Source: Kluyvera georgiana ATCC 51603 (GTDB taxonomy: Bacteria > Pseudomonadota > Gammaproteobacteria > Enterobacterales > Enterobacteriaceae). From it: a DNA stretch of 64,000 nt. The translations under genes were made by a program, and so were the position numbers. Shown here one piece after another: positions 8,953 to 18,133 of this stretch; the first letter of the stretch is position 1, and each line of letters begins with the position of its first letter. The stretch covers positions 26,935 through 90,934 of the forward strand of contig NZ_LXEU01000067.1 in the NCBI RefSeq assembly GCF_001654985.1, in the 5' to 3' direction. Below the pieces are notes generated by a model that saw nothing but the letters and a program-made list of their open reading frames with translations, made no database searches and was not told where the DNA came from.

Positions 8953-11115
8953 ATGACGACAAACCCTTGCGCGGTGCTGAGCGTCGAGGAAGAGCAAAAC
9001 ATTCTGGCGCGGATCCACGATCCGCGCATTCCTTCAGCCGAGGTGAACGTGCGAGATTTTGGCGCCGTCGGCGACGGCGTCACGCTGGACACGCAGGCGA
9101 TTCAGCGGGCTATCGTTCATCTCCACCGCCAGGGCGGCGGTAGGGTGATCGTGCCCGCCGGGCGTTATCTTACCGGCTCGCTGGCGCTGCTCAGTCATAT
9201 CAACCTGCATCTGGACAGCCCGCAGAGCGTGCTGTTGTTCACGACCGAGACCACCGAAGCGCACTATCCGCTGGCCTTCGGCCACTGGGAGTGCTCGCCG
9301 CTGTGGAACTACCGGGCGCTGATTTACGCCTGCGATGCGCAAAATATTGCGCTCACCGGGCGAGGCGTGCTGGACGGTCAGGCCAGCGACAGCGTCTGGT
9401 GGAACTGGACGCATCAGATTGAGCATGCCTGGTCGACCTCCGCCCGCAACCTGCAGCGCCCCGCCAGCCTGCGGCTGCGTGAAATGAATCTCAGCGGCGT
9501 GCCGGTGGCGGAGCGGCGCTTTGGCGACGGTCACTACCTGCGGCCCATGTTTATCCAGACGCTGCGCTGCCAGAACGTGCTGCTGGAAGGCGTCACGCTG
9601 CGCAATTCGCCGATGTGGCAGGTGAATCCGGTCATGTGCCGCAACGTCACCGTCCGACGCATGACGCTACGATCCCATGGCCACAATAACGACGGCGTCG
9701 ATCCCGAAAGCTGCTGCGATGTGCTGATTGAAGACAACCTGTTCGACTCCGGCGATGACTGCATCGCCATAAAATCCGGGCGCGATCGCGACGGGCGTGA
9801 GGCAAACATTCCTTGTGAAAACATCATCATCCGCAATAACCGTTTTGCCGACGGTCACGGCGGTATTGCGCTGGGCAGCGAGATGAGCGGCGGCATCCGC
9901 AACGTGTTTGCCGTGGGGAATGAATTTGATAGTCCGGCGCTCACCTACCCGCTACGTCTCAAAGCTAACGCCTTGCGCGGCGGTGTGATTGAAAACATCT
10001 GGCTGCGTCACTCGCGGGTGAAGCGGGTGCGTGATGCGGTGGTCCACGCCACCATGAACTATGCCGAGGGCGTCTACGGCAGCCATCTACCGCGTTTTCG
10101 CAATATCGTGATTGAAGACCTGGAAGCGAGCGGCGGTGAATACGGTCTGTTTATTGAAGGTCTGGCGCAGTCGCCGATCGAAGGGCTGGTGCTGAAGGAT
10201 ATTCGCATCACCGACGTCGACCATCCGCTGCACGCCGCCCACTGGGGCGGCGGCGTGAAGATGGAAAACGTCACCATCAACGGCCTGGCCTATCCGCGTC
10301 CGGTGCAGCTTTTCATTCGCGGACTGCCGCAGGTGGGTGACTACCTGCGGGCGATTGCGCAGCTGCCGGGTGATGATGAGGCGGTCCTGCGCTATTCGTG
10401 GTGGCTGGGAAAAACGGCGGAAGGACCCATGACGCCGCTGGGCGAGGGCGGCATTCTGGCGCTGACGCCGACGATGGCCGGGCGCTTCGTGCGCTGTCGG
10501 GTCAACCACGGTGAGATGAGCCTGCTGAGTAAGCCGTGGCTGATTCAGCCGGAGGGCAGCATCGATCTGGCGAGCGCCAATTCGGTGAATAGCGGTATTT
10601 TGCGCGCGCGCGGGGTGATCGATGAGGAAGGCGGCGCGGAGTGTATTACCCGCTTTGAGCTGGCGCAGATGATCGTTCGCCTGTGGGGATTGCAGTATCA
10701 GCCGTCGAATGGAATCGTCATCCAGGATATTGCGCCGGATTCCGTCTGGTATCCGGGCATTGCCGCGCTGATTCAGCGCGGCATGATGGCGCTGGTGCAG
10801 GGCAAGTTCCTGCCCTGCAGGCCTATCCGCCGTGAAGAAGCGGCCACGGTGGCGATGATGAGCTGCGGCGTATCGTACCGTAACGCGTCAACGATGCTGC
10901 AATCGACCTTCACAGACGGACGTATCCTGCGCGATATCTACCTGACTAACGCCCAGCGGGCGGTGGCCTTTGGCTTTATGCGCTGCGATGAAGAAGGGCG
11001 CTTCCGCCCGCGCCGCTATCTGCGCCGAAATGAGGCGCTGGAGATGCTGCTGATGATGGGCCATTTCATGGGCGATCAGGATGCGCCGCAGCGGCAGGTG
11101 AAGCCGCTGTGCTAG
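8953..11115 (+). CDS. GH28 polygalacturonase-like protein with Ig-like and SLH-like C-terminal regions
   Basis: A 720-residue protein in three parts. Residues about 30-440 form a pectate-lyase-like beta-helix opening with VNVRDFGAVGDGVTLDTQAI and carrying all GH28 active-site motifs: NNDGVDPESC (245-254), SGDDCIAIKSG (266-276), GHGGIALGSE (301-310) and LRLKAN (334-339). Residues about 470-525 look like a bacterial Ig-like repeat (LRYSWWLGKT, then GRFVRCRVNHGE). Residues about 565-700 read as S-layer-homology-like repeats (ITRFELAQMIVRLWGL, IQDIAPDSVWYPGIAALIQRG, GRFRPRRYLRRNEALEMLLMM). No signal peptide is visible. It probably cleaves galacturonosidic links in imported oligomers; the purpose of the tail is unknown. 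GC-rich and in frame throughout. Confidence 0.85.
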   Translation: MTTNPCAVLSVEEEQNILARIHDPRIPSAEVNVRDFGAVGDGVTLDTQAIQRAIVHLHRQGGGRVIVPAGRYLTGSLALLSHINLHLDSPQSVLLFTTETTEAHYPLAFGHWECSPLWNYRALIYACDAQNIALTGRGVLDGQASDSVWWNWTHQIEHAWSTSARNLQRPASLRLREMNLSGVPVAERRFGDGHYLRPMFIQTLRCQNVLLEGVTLRNSPMWQVNPVMCRNVTVRRMTLRSHGHNNDGVDPESCCDVLIEDNLFDSGDDCIAIKSGRDRDGREANIPCENIIIRNNRFADGHGGIALGSEMSGGIRNVFAVGNEFDSPALTYPLRLKANALRGGVIENIWLRHSRVKRVRDAVVHATMNYAEGVYGSHLPRFRNIVIEDLEASGGEYGLFIEGLAQSPIEGLVLKDIRITDVDHPLHAAHWGGGVKMENVTINGLAYPRPVQLFIRGLPQVGDYLRAIAQLPGDDEAVLRYSWWLGKTAEGPMTPLGEGGILALTPTMAGRFVRCRVNHGEMSLLSKPWLIQPEGSIDLASANSVNSGILRARGVIDEEGGAECITRFELAQMIVRLWGLQYQPSNGIVIQDIAPDSVWYPGIAALIQRGMMALVQGKFLPCRPIRREEAATVAMMSCGVSYRNASTMLQSTFTDGRILRDIYLTNAQRAVAFGFMRCDEEGRFRPRRYLRRNEALEMLLMMGHFMGDQDAPQRQVKPLC

Positions 11116-11119
11116 TGGG

Positions 11120-12028
11120 TCAACGGCGAGCGGTTTGATCGATCGAACGGATCATCGACTGTTTCGCCGTCATTAAATGGTTGCGCAGCGCCACGGTGGC
11201 ATCGATCTCGTTACGGCAGATCAGCGCGATCAGGATCATCATATGTTCATCAATAGCGATAATATTGCGCTGTTTAAGATCGCTTTCATCCCACTGATAG
11301 TGGAAGTGGAAAATAACCGAGATAATCTCCAGTGATTGATTGAAAAATATATTATCAGCAGCCGAAAGTAATAATGCATGAAAATCCCGATCGAGCTGGG
11401 AGAATGTTTTTACGTTATCGCCAATGCGATCTCTTAATTGGCGATGATGTTCCAGTAATGTTTTTGCCTGCAGCCAGTGAGGATCGCCATCGGGCAAATT
11501 AAGAAAGCGCTGAAGGGCGTGTAATTCCAGCATTTCGCGTAATTCAAAAAGCTGCTCGGCGTAGGCACGGTCAAATTCTTTCATGCGCCAGAAGCCGCGC
11601 TTTTCGCTGACGATAAGATTATAGCGGCCAAACTTTAGTAAATATTCCCTGGCGGCCACCGGGCTGACCCCGGCCATTTTTGCCAGCGCAATTTCGCTCA
11701 TCACTTCCCCGGCCTTCAGCTGCCGCTGGTTAATCATCGAAAAGAACGCCTGTTCAAAAATCTGCGTCTGCTCTTCGAGCGGCACCTGGGTACACTCGAA
11801 GCCGTCCAGCGCATCGGGTTTACGTAGCACGATGTAATCATTACCCATTTTTTCCAGCACGCCGCGCTGCTGCAGGTGGGTGAGAATGTGCCTGACGGTG
11901 GTGCGGCTAATATTGTACATCTCGGCCAGCGCCGACTGCACCGGCAGCGGAGAGGGAATATGGCCGCGGGCGATACCTTCAATAATCTGGTTCACCACGC
12001 TACGGCGTAAATTCTGCGAACGGCTCAT
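11120..12028 (-). CDS. lgoR: GntR-family regulator with two winged helices, LgoR-like
   Basis: A 302-residue regulator. Residues 5-65 form a first GntR winged helix (RRSVVNQIIEGIARGHI, MYNISRTTVRHILTHLQQRG). Residues about 85-150 form a second one (KAGEVMSEIALAKMAGVSPV, AAREYLLKFGRYNLIV). The rest is a helical FCD-type ligand domain (FELREMLELHALQRFL, LDRDFHALLLSAADN). Length and the divergent lgoD-like neighbour match E. coli LgoR (YjjM), which controls L-galactonate use. The start follows an AGGAGG site; the earlier frame to 12091 adds 21 residues with no ribosome site. Stop codon lies 5 bases from the GH28 stop (convergent), so it may also control the pectin genes. Confidence 0.82.
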   Translation of the reverse strand: MSRSQNLRRSVVNQIIEGIARGHIPSPLPVQSALAEMYNISRTTVRHILTHLQQRGVLEKMGNDYIVLRKPDALDGFECTQVPLEEQTQIFEQAFFSMINQRQLKAGEVMSEIALAKMAGVSPVAAREYLLKFGRYNLIVSEKRGFWRMKEFDRAYAEQLFELREMLELHALQRFLNLPDGDPHWLQAKTLLEHHRQLRDRIGDNVKTFSQLDRDFHALLLSAADNIFFNQSLEIISVIFHFHYQWDESDLKQRNIIAIDEHMMILIALICRNEIDATVALRNHLMTAKQSMIRSIDQTARR

Positions 12029-12165
12029 GCTGACATCCTCCTGATAATCATTAAAAACGAATTTAAAACCTATTTCTGCGCTGGCATTCACAAGAATTTG
12101 CGGCGTGACTGCTGAATTATCACGAAATCCACAATAACAAGGAGAACAAAAAAGGAGAAGTTCAA

Positions 12166-13218
12166 ATGAATATTATGAAAACGTTAGTGTGTCAGCAGCC
12201 GGGTGAATGGGCATGGCAATCAAGAAATATTCCAAAGCCACAGAAAAATGAGGTGTTAATAAAAATAAAAACGGTAGGAATATGTGGCACCGATATCCAC
12301 GCATGGGGAGGTAAACAGCCTTTCTTCAGCTATCCACGGGTTTTAGGGCATGAGATTTGCGGCGATATTGTTGAGGTTGGCTGCGAGGCGCAGCAATGGC
12401 AGGTTGGGCAGCAGGTGGCGGTGATCCCCTATGTGGGTTGCAATACCTGTAGCGCCTGTCGCGAGGGGCGCGGCAACTGCTGCGAGAATATCGCGGTGTT
12501 CGGCGTGCATCGCGACGGCGGCTTTAGCGAATATCTTTGCGTACCGCAGCAGAACGTACTGCTGGCGGAAGGTATTGCGCCGGAAGCCGTTGCGCTAATT
12601 GAACCGTTCGCCATCAGCGCCCATGCGGTGCGGCGAGCGGCGGTACGAGCGGGGGATGAGGTGCTGGTGGTTGGCGCAGGACCAATCGGTCTGGGCGCGG
12701 CGGCCATTGCCAAAGCGGAAGGGGCAAGGGTCGTGGTGGCGGATGTCAGCGATGAACGACGTGCGCATGTGACGGAGCAGCTGGATCTTCCCGCGCTGGA
12801 TCCGCTGGCGGTGGATTTCGACGCCCGGCTGCGCTGCCTGTTTGGCGGCCATCTGGCGCACAAGATCGTGGATGCGACGGGCAACCCGCAGTCGATGAAT
12901 CGTGCGGTGGATCTGATCCGTCACGCTGGCAGCATTGTGTTTGTTGGCCTGTTTAAGGGCGATCTGCAGTTTTCCGATCCGGAATTTCATAAAAAAGAGA
13001 CCACCCTGATGGGCAGCCGCAACGCGACCGCCGAGGATTTTGCCCGCGTCGGCGAGCTGATGCGCAGCGGCGAGCTGAGTGCCGGAATGCTACTGACCCA
13101 CCGGTTGCGCTTTAGCGAACTGGGTAGCACCTTTGAGCGCGACGTCATCAATAATCCACGGTTGATTAAAGGCGTGATAGAGTTTGCGGAGAACATCAAT
13201 GGCGCCTCTGGAAATTAA
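12166..13218 (+). CDS. lgoD: Zinc-dependent L-galactonate 5-dehydrogenase LgoD-like
   Basis: A 350-residue medium-chain zinc dehydrogenase. It shows the catalytic zinc cysteine in GICGTDIHAWGG, the GHE motif in RVLGHEICGDIVEVG, four structural-zinc cysteines in CNTCSACREGRGNCC, and the Rossmann motif VLVVGAGPIGLGAAAIAKAE. Stretches such as PFFSYPRVLGHEICG and PEFHKKETT closely match E. coli LgoD (YjjN), which oxidises L-galactonate to D-tagaturonate. AAGGAG lies 9 bases before the ATG. It is divergent from lgoR. The L-galactonate transporter lgoT that accompanies it in E. coli is missing here, so uptake must use another carrier. Confidence 0.88.
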   Translation: MNIMKTLVCQQPGEWAWQSRNIPKPQKNEVLIKIKTVGICGTDIHAWGGKQPFFSYPRVLGHEICGDIVEVGCEAQQWQVGQQVAVIPYVGCNTCSACREGRGNCCENIAVFGVHRDGGFSEYLCVPQQNVLLAEGIAPEAVALIEPFAISAHAVRRAAVRAGDEVLVVGAGPIGLGAAAIAKAEGARVVVADVSDERRAHVTEQLDLPALDPLAVDFDARLRCLFGGHLAHKIVDATGNPQSMNRAVDLIRHAGSIVFVGLFKGDLQFSDPEFHKKETTLMGSRNATAEDFARVGELMRSGELSAGMLLTHRLRFSELGSTFERDVINNPRLIKGVIEFAENINGASGN

Positions 13219-13304
13219 TGTGATTTAAATCACTACGTTAACCAAGTAAAACCTGCGCCTACGTCTACGCTTTATGCCAGTACAACAATAATACGGAGAA
13301 CTAC

Positions 13305-14315
13305 ATGACAACGGTCAACATCGCACTCAACGACGCTTACGTACTGGCCTTCGAGGTCCTGCGCGCCAACGGTTTTTCACAGCCTCATGCCGACGCCATT
13401 GCGCGCAACGTGACGGCTGGCGAACGCGACGGCTGCGCATCGCATGGCCTGTGGCGTCTGCTCGGCATCGTGGAAACCCTGCGCAAAGGCAAAGTGTCGC
13501 CGGACGCCGAACCGACGATCGTCGATCGGGCCCCGGCGATCGTCAAAGCCGATGCGCACGGCGCGTATTCTCTGTGCGCTTATGAACAGGCGCTGCCGCT
13601 GCTGATTGAAAAAGCGCGCCACTGCGGCATTGCGGCGCTGGCGATCAATCGTTGCGTGCATTTCTCCGCGCTGTTTGCCGATGTTGAGCCGTTGACCGAG
13701 GTCGGGTTAGTGGGTTACGCCTGTACGCCGAGCCACGCGTGGGTGGCGCCAGCGGGCGGTACCCAGCCGCTGTTTGGCACCAATCCTATCGCCTTCGGCT
13801 GGCCGCGCGGCGACAAGCCGCCGTTTATCTTCGATATGGCGACCAGCGCGGCGGCGCGGGGGGAAATTCAGCTCCATCAGCGGGCCGGTAAAGCCATTCC
13901 GGAGGGCTGGGGTATCGATAGCAACGGTCAGCCGACCACCGATCCGCAGGCGGTACTCGACGGCGCGATGCTGACTTTCGGCGGGCATAAAGGATCGGCG
14001 CTGGCGGCGATGGTGGAACTGTTCGCCGGGCCGCTGATTGGCGATATGACCAGCGCCGAATCGCTGGCGTGGGACAACGGTGCAGGGGGGCTGCCTTACG
14101 GCGGTGAGCTCATTCTGGCGCTTGACCCTGCACGTTTCCTCGGCGATGACGCCGCGTCCCATCTTGAGCGCGCCGAGACGCTGTTTAGCGGCATGCAGGC
14201 GCAGGGGGCGAGGCTGCCGGGTGAGCGTCGCTACCAGGCGCGCCAGCAGAGCGAGCAGCAGGGGCTGAATCTCTCGCGTAGCCTGTATGACGAAATCTGC
14301 ACGCTGCGTAAATAG
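13305..14315 (+). CDS. Ldh/malate-dehydrogenase-family oxidoreductase (DpkA-like)
   Basis: A 336-residue member of the MDH2/YlbC fold NAD(P)H-dependent reductases. The N-terminal segment ends with the catalytic histidine in GERDGCASHGLWRLLG. The cofactor region includes GGTQPLFGTNPIAFGWPRG and FDMATSAAARGEIQLHQRAG. A C-terminal GGHKGSALAAMVELFAG motif is present. Relatives reduce delta1-piperideine-2-carboxylate or pyrroline-2-carboxylate (DpkA), or oxidise malate, lactate or ureidoglycolate, so the substrate is open. It follows lgoD by 86 bases on the same strand and may be in the same unit; a link to sugar-acid metabolism is only positional. A REP pair lies downstream. Confidence 0.8.
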   Translation: MTTVNIALNDAYVLAFEVLRANGFSQPHADAIARNVTAGERDGCASHGLWRLLGIVETLRKGKVSPDAEPTIVDRAPAIVKADAHGAYSLCAYEQALPLLIEKARHCGIAALAINRCVHFSALFADVEPLTEVGLVGYACTPSHAWVAPAGGTQPLFGTNPIAFGWPRGDKPPFIFDMATSAAARGEIQLHQRAGKAIPEGWGIDSNGQPTTDPQAVLDGAMLTFGGHKGSALAAMVELFAGPLIGDMTSAESLAWDNGAGGLPYGGELILALDPARFLGDDAASHLERAETLFSGMQAQGARLPGERRYQARQQSEQQGLNLSRSLYDEICTLRK

Positions 14316-14324
14316 CTTCTCTGA

Positions 14325-14401
14325 GTAGGCCGGATAAGGCGGAGCCGCCATCCGGCAATTTGTGCCGCTCCGCCTGATGGCGCTACGCTTATCAGGCCTA
14401 C
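14325..14401. repeat. REP pair (BIME) upstream of tsr
   Basis: Two inverted REP units: GTAGGCCGGATAAGG...GCCGCCATCCGGC and GCCTGATGGCGCTACG...CTTATCAGGCCTAC. It lies between the Ldh-family gene and the tsr promoter. Confidence 0.9.
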
Positions 14402-14497
14402 ATCCACTCTGGATGTGGCGACAACGCCATGACCTCGCGTCAATCCATAACGTCCGAATATTCCGCCTTCCCCGCGTATTAATAGTCACATTTTCTA

Positions 14498-14524
14498 TAA
14501 AGTTTTTCCTTTCGCCGCCGAAAA
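14498..14524 (+). promoter_or_regulatory. Sigma-28 (FliA) promoter of tsr
   Basis: TAAAGTTT at 14498-14505, an 11-base spacer, then GCCGAAAA at 14517-14524. The consensus is TAAAGTTT-N11-GCCGATAA, so the spacing is exact and seven of eight -10 bases match. It lies 30 bases upstream of the tsr ATG, as expected for a class 3 flagellar/chemotaxis gene. Confidence 0.85.
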
Positions 14525-14553
14525 TTCGTTATTCGTCTGGAGGAAAGAGAAAC

Positions 14554-16221
14554 ATGTTAAAGCGTATTAAAATCGTCACCAGCCTTGTGCTGGTTTTGGT
14601 GTTGTTTGGCTTGTTGCAAATGGTCTCAGGGGGCCTGTTCTTTAACTCACTGAAGCATGACAAAGAGAACTTCACTATCTTACAAACCGTGCGTCAGCAG
14701 CAGTCCGGGCTGAACGGCAGCTGGGTTGCCCTGCTGCAAACCCGCAACACGCTTAACCGCGCCGGGATCCGTTACATGATGGATCAGAACAACATCGGTA
14801 GCGGCGCCACCGTCGCCGAGCTGATGCAGATTGCCACGAAATCGCTGGCTGAAGCGGAAAAACGCTGGGCCGAGTATGAAGCGATGCCGCGCGACCCGCG
14901 TCAAAGTGAAGCCGCGGCGCTGGAAATTCAGCGTAACTACGATATCTACCACGGTGCGCTGGCGGAGCTGATTCAGCTGCTGGGCGCCGGCAAGATCAAC
15001 GACTTCTTTGACCAGCCGACCCAGGGTTATCAGGATGGTTTTGAGAAAGCGTACGTCAACTATCTGCAACAGAACGACAGCCTTTATGAACTGGCGGTAA
15101 AGGACAGCAATGCCTCTTATACCCAGGCGATGTGGATCCTGTTCGGCGTGATGATTGCCGTGCTGGCGGTGATCGTCACCGTCTGGCTGGGCGTACGTAA
15201 GACGCTGATTGCACCGCTAAACCGTCTCATTGACAGCATTCGTCATATTGCCGGTGGCGATCTGGTCAAACGTATTGATGTGGAAAGCGATAACGAAATG
15301 GGCCAGCTGGCACATTCGCTGCGTCATATGCAGGGAGAGCTGGCGCGCACCGTCGGGGAAGTCCGTCAGGGTGCCGATGCCATTTACAGCGGCGCGAGTG
15401 AAATCGCGATGGGTAATAACGATCTTTCCTCGCGTACCGAGCAGCAGGCGGCTTCGCTGGAAGAGACCGCCGCCAGCATGGAAGAGCTGACCGCAACCGT
15501 GAAGCAGAACGCCGAAAACGCGCGCCAGGCCAGCCATCTGGCGCTGAGCGCGTCGGAAACCGCGCAGAAGGGCGGTAAAGTGGTGGACAATGTTGTGCAG
15601 ACGATGCGTGACATTACCGCCAGTTCGCAGAAAATTGCCGATATTATTAGCGTCATTGACGGCATTGCCTTCCAGACCAACATCCTGGCGTTGAACGCTG
15701 CGGTCGAAGCCGCCCGCGCAGGCGAGCAGGGCCGAGGTTTTGCGGTGGTGGCCGGAGAAGTGCGTAATCTGGCGCAGCGCAGCGCCCAGGCGGCGCGTGA
15801 GATTAAGAGTCTGATTGAAGATTCGGTCAATCGTGTCGATCTCGGCTCCACGCTGGTGGAAAGCGCCGGGGAAACCATGGATGAGATCGTGAATGCGGTG
15901 ACCCGTGTGACTGACATCATGGGGGAAATCGCCTCTGCATCGGATGAGCAGAGCCGCGGTATCGATCAGGTGGGTCTGGCGGTGGCCGAGATGGATCGCG
16001 TGACCCAGCAGAACGCCTCGCTGGTGGAAGAGTCCGCCGCCGCCGCCGCCGCGCTGGAAGAGCAGGCCAGCCGCCTGACGCAGGCCGTTGCGGTATTCCG
16101 TATCCAGCAAAGCCAGACCAGCAGTGGGCGCGAAGCGGTGAGCGCTGCGCCGATGCCTGCGCCGACCCTGCTGCGTAAAGCGGCAGCAACCGACGGTGGG
16201 GAAAACTGGGAAACCTTCTGA
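14554..16221 (+). CDS. tsr: Methyl-accepting chemotaxis protein I (serine receptor)
   Basis: A 555-residue inner-membrane chemoreceptor. Residues 1-30 hold TM1 ([20 protein letters not shown]). The periplasmic four-helix bundle carries the serine-binding [20 protein letters not shown] segment and [22 protein letters not shown]2 is near 190-210, followed by a HAMP domain. The cytoplasmic hairpin tip has the invariant [20 protein letters not shown]. The C-terminal NWETF pentapeptide docks CheR and CheB. It closely matches E. coli Tsr, which senses serine, AI-2 and temperature. The start is set by GGAGG before ATG 14554; a longer frame to 14362 runs through the REP and promoter. Confidence 0.97.
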   Translation: MLKRIKIVTSLVLVLVLFGLLQMVSGGLFFNSLKHDKENFTILQTVRQQQSGLNGSWVALLQTRNTLNRAGIRYMMDQNNIGSGATVAELMQIATKSLAEAEKRWAEYEAMPRDPRQSEAAALEIQRNYDIYHGALAELIQLLGAGKINDFFDQPTQGYQDGFEKAYVNYLQQNDSLYELAVKDSNASYTQAMWILFGVMIAVLAVIVTVWLGVRKTLIAPLNRLIDSIRHIAGGDLVKRIDVESDNEMGQLAHSLRHMQGELARTVGEVRQGADAIYSGASEIAMGNNDLSSRTEQQAASLEETAASMEELTATVKQNAENARQASHLALSASETAQKGGKVVDNVVQTMRDITASSQKIADIISVIDGIAFQTNILALNAAVEAARAGEQGRGFAVVAGEVRNLAQRSAQAAREIKSLIEDSVNRVDLGSTLVESAGETMDEIVNAVTRVTDIMGEIASASDEQSRGIDQVGLAVAEMDRVTQQNASLVEESAAAAAALEEQASRLTQAVAVFRIQQSQTSSGREAVSAAPMPAPTLLRKAAATDGGENWETF

Positions 16222-16228
16222 CCCGGAT

Positions 16229-16246
16229 GCGCCCTTTAACGGGCGC
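16229..16246. terminator. Hairpin between tsr and the GNAT gene
   Basis: Six-base arms GCGCCC / GGGCGC around a TTTAAC loop, placed 8 bases after the tsr stop and directly next to the stop of the convergent GNAT gene. It lacks a strong T-run. Confidence 0.55.
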
Positions 16247-16247
16247 G

Positions 16248-16763
16248 TTAACGTAGTGCCAGGCGCATGGCACAGCGAGACTCCGCTGCCAGGCCGTGCG
16301 CCGCTTCTTCACGCAGTTTCTGCCGCAACGCGTCGCTAAGCAATGACTCGGGCACGACTTCAAACCCCATCCGCGCATACCAAGGCGCATTCCACGGCAC
16401 GTCGCGAAACGTTGTGAGCGTGAGTGCACTGAAGCCTTTTTCTCGCGCCTGTTCGATCGCATAAGCCATCAGGCGACGGCCAAGACCGCGCCCCTGCCAG
16501 TCAAGGTGGATCGAAAACTCGACGATAAAGAGCGATGCGTCATGCGCTTCCGCCAGCAGAAAACCCACGGGACGATTGTCTGCCAGCGCTAACCAGCTCA
16601 TGGCCTGGCTGACGAAGTGCTGATGACGTTCGGCGCAAATCGCCGGGCCGGCGGCGAGCCAGCTAAATTCAGGCAACAGAGTGAAGCGCTGCGCGGCGGC
16701 GCGTTCAATCGCCGGTAGCGCGGCAATGTCCGCCGGGGATGTCGGTCGAAAGGTGTAGATCAT
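16248..16763 (-). CDS. GNAT-family N-acetyltransferase
   Basis: A 171-residue acetyltransferase of the GNAT fold. It starts MIYTFRPTSPADIAALPAIE, the usual first strand and helix. The acetyl-CoA-binding pyrophosphate loop is visible in DWQGRGLGRRLMAYAIEQAR (the Q/RxxGxG/A motif), followed by the WYARMGFEVV segment. The acceptor substrate is not apparent. It lies convergent with tsr and upstream of the FidL/MarT-like pair on the opposite side, with no sign of operon membership. Confidence 0.88.
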   Translation of the reverse strand: MIYTFRPTSPADIAALPAIERAAAQRFTLLPEFSWLAAGPAICAERHQHFVSQAMSWLALADNRPVGFLLAEAHDASLFIVEFSIHLDWQGRGLGRRLMAYAIEQAREKGFSALTLTTFRDVPWNAPWYARMGFEVVPESLLSDALRQKLREEAAHGLAAESRCAMRLALR

Positions 16764-16802
16764 GCGCTGAGTATAACCCGATGCTGAGCCTTAGTGTGAC
16801 CG

Positions 16803-17279
16803 TTAACCCGTGCAGAGCAGAATCGGTGAGTAAAAATTACTGATAACCACCGCGTTATCCGGTGTTGTACGGATGCTCAGTAACCGTTTCTGACCTGCGG
16901 TAATGCCCAGAGCGTATTGTTCGAAAACGCCGGGAGGCACGTTATCGTGGCCAAATTTTTCTACCTGGGTGATGTACAACTGATAGAACGATTCATGCAC
17001 GTATTGCCAGTTAAAGCTCTCCTGACGCGAGACCTTCCTGTTCTGGCCGTTATTCATCACGTCGCCGTTGATATTGAAATAGCCCGTACCATTCGGCGTA
17101 AAGTGCATCACGACCATCCCTTCAAAGGTGAAATGGTTATCCTGGCGGCTATCTTTGTAGGTCAGGCTGCCCTGACAGGTCATCGAAAGGCGCGTGCTTT
17201 GGTGTATCCACAGCAAGGTCCCCAGGATCAGCAGCGCATTGAGTGCGATGACGCAAAAAAGTTTTTTCTTCTGTTTCAC
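16803..17279 (-). CDS. FidL-like single-pass membrane protein
   Basis: A 158-residue protein with one N-terminal membrane segment (LFCVIALNALLILGTLLWIH) and a predicted periplasmic domain. That domain has repeated short strands, such as RLSMTCQGSLTYKDS and FEGMVVMHFTPNGTGYFNI. In size, topology and position just downstream of a CadC/ToxR-type regulator it resembles Salmonella FidL, the partner of MarT in SPI-3. It starts with a GTG only 3 bases after the MarT-like stop, so the two are co-transcribed. A role in modulating the membrane regulator is an inference. It could simply be an orphan DUF family member. Confidence 0.65.
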   Translation of the reverse strand: MKQKKKLFCVIALNALLILGTLLWIHQSTRLSMTCQGSLTYKDSRQDNHFTFEGMVVMHFTPNGTGYFNINGDVMNNGQNRKVSRQESFNWQYVHESFYQLYITQVEKFGHDNVPPGVFEQYALGITAGQKRLLSIRTTPDNAVVISNFYSPILLCTG

Positions 17280-17282
17280 TCT

Positions 17283-18023
17283 CTACCACTCGTAAAAATA
17301 CAGCGTCTGGCAGGTGCTGGCCTTGCTGCGGAACTGGGAACACTGCGACAGGACCAGGCGGCCTTCGTCGCCATAGAGCACGGGATCCTGAATATGGACG
17401 TAAAAAATTGAGCTGGGCAGGCAGGAGAAAGCGCCCTCATTTTTGATCTGTCCGAGCAGCGCCTGGGCCTGCTTTTGGAACACGTCAGAGAGCGGCGCCA
17501 GCGTATAGACCGGACAGCTGTCGATGTGAGTCAGCAGATGCGGTTCAATTTGCTGGCGCTGGGCATTCCAGATGAGCGCGACGGCGCACAGGAGCGTCAC
17601 GGTGGCGGTCACGATACCGTAAAGCCAGTTCCGTCTTTTGGGGAGCGCGCGTTTGCTGCTTACCGGCGCGAGCGCAGAGACGGGCGCATTGAGCGGCACG
17701 ACGCTGATATCCGCGCTGAGCATAAACCCGACTTTGGGAACGGTGACGATAAACAGGTGGTCCGGCACCATTCCAGCCAGCATTTTGCGCAGGATGCTGA
17801 TGTACTGGTTCAGCGAGTTGCTCGAGCCGCGCAGGCCGCGATCGTCCCACACCTGCTGGAGAAAGACCTCGCGTTCAACCACCATCCCGTGATGGGCAAT
17901 CAGCAGGTTCAGGATGGTTTGCGCCGTACAGGTCAATGTCTGACTTTCGGCGTCAGCGCTTTGTAAGGTGAGTGAACCATCCTCGTTGTCATACACGATA
18001 GCATCGGCAAGCAGGTATTTCAT
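17283..18023 (-). CDS. CadC/ToxR-type membrane-anchored regulator (MarT-like)
   Basis: A 246-residue protein. Residues 1-105 form an OmpR-type winged helix (TCTAQTILNLLIAHHGMVVE, then EVFLQQVWDDRGLRGSSNSL and NQYISILRKMLAG). A single membrane span follows near 132-152 (WLYGIVTATVTLLCAVALIW). The last 90 residues form a small periplasmic domain with cysteine-containing segments (HIDSCPVYTLAPL). This is the layout of CadC, ToxR and Salmonella MarT, which activate genes directly from the membrane. It sits 110 bases downstream of a chaperone-usher adhesin gene on the same strand, so it may regulate fimbriae. Signal and targets are unknown. Confidence 0.8.
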   Translation of the reverse strand: MKYLLADAIVYDNEDGSLTLQSADAESQTLTCTAQTILNLLIAHHGMVVEREVFLQQVWDDRGLRGSSNSLNQYISILRKMLAGMVPDHLFIVTVPKVGFMLSADISVVPLNAPVSALAPVSSKRALPKRRNWLYGIVTATVTLLCAVALIWNAQRQQIEPHLLTHIDSCPVYTLAPLSDVFQKQAQALLGQIKNEGAFSCLPSSIFYVHIQDPVLYGDEGRLVLSQCSQFRSKASTCQTLYFYEW

Positions 18024-18133
18024 GAAGTTGTCAGCGATCCGCTCAAGAGAGAAAAGAGTGACCCGGTGCGGGAGGGCAAACTGTACCGCGAATTGTTATC
18101 GGTAACATCGATCCAAACCGCGCATTATTTAGA

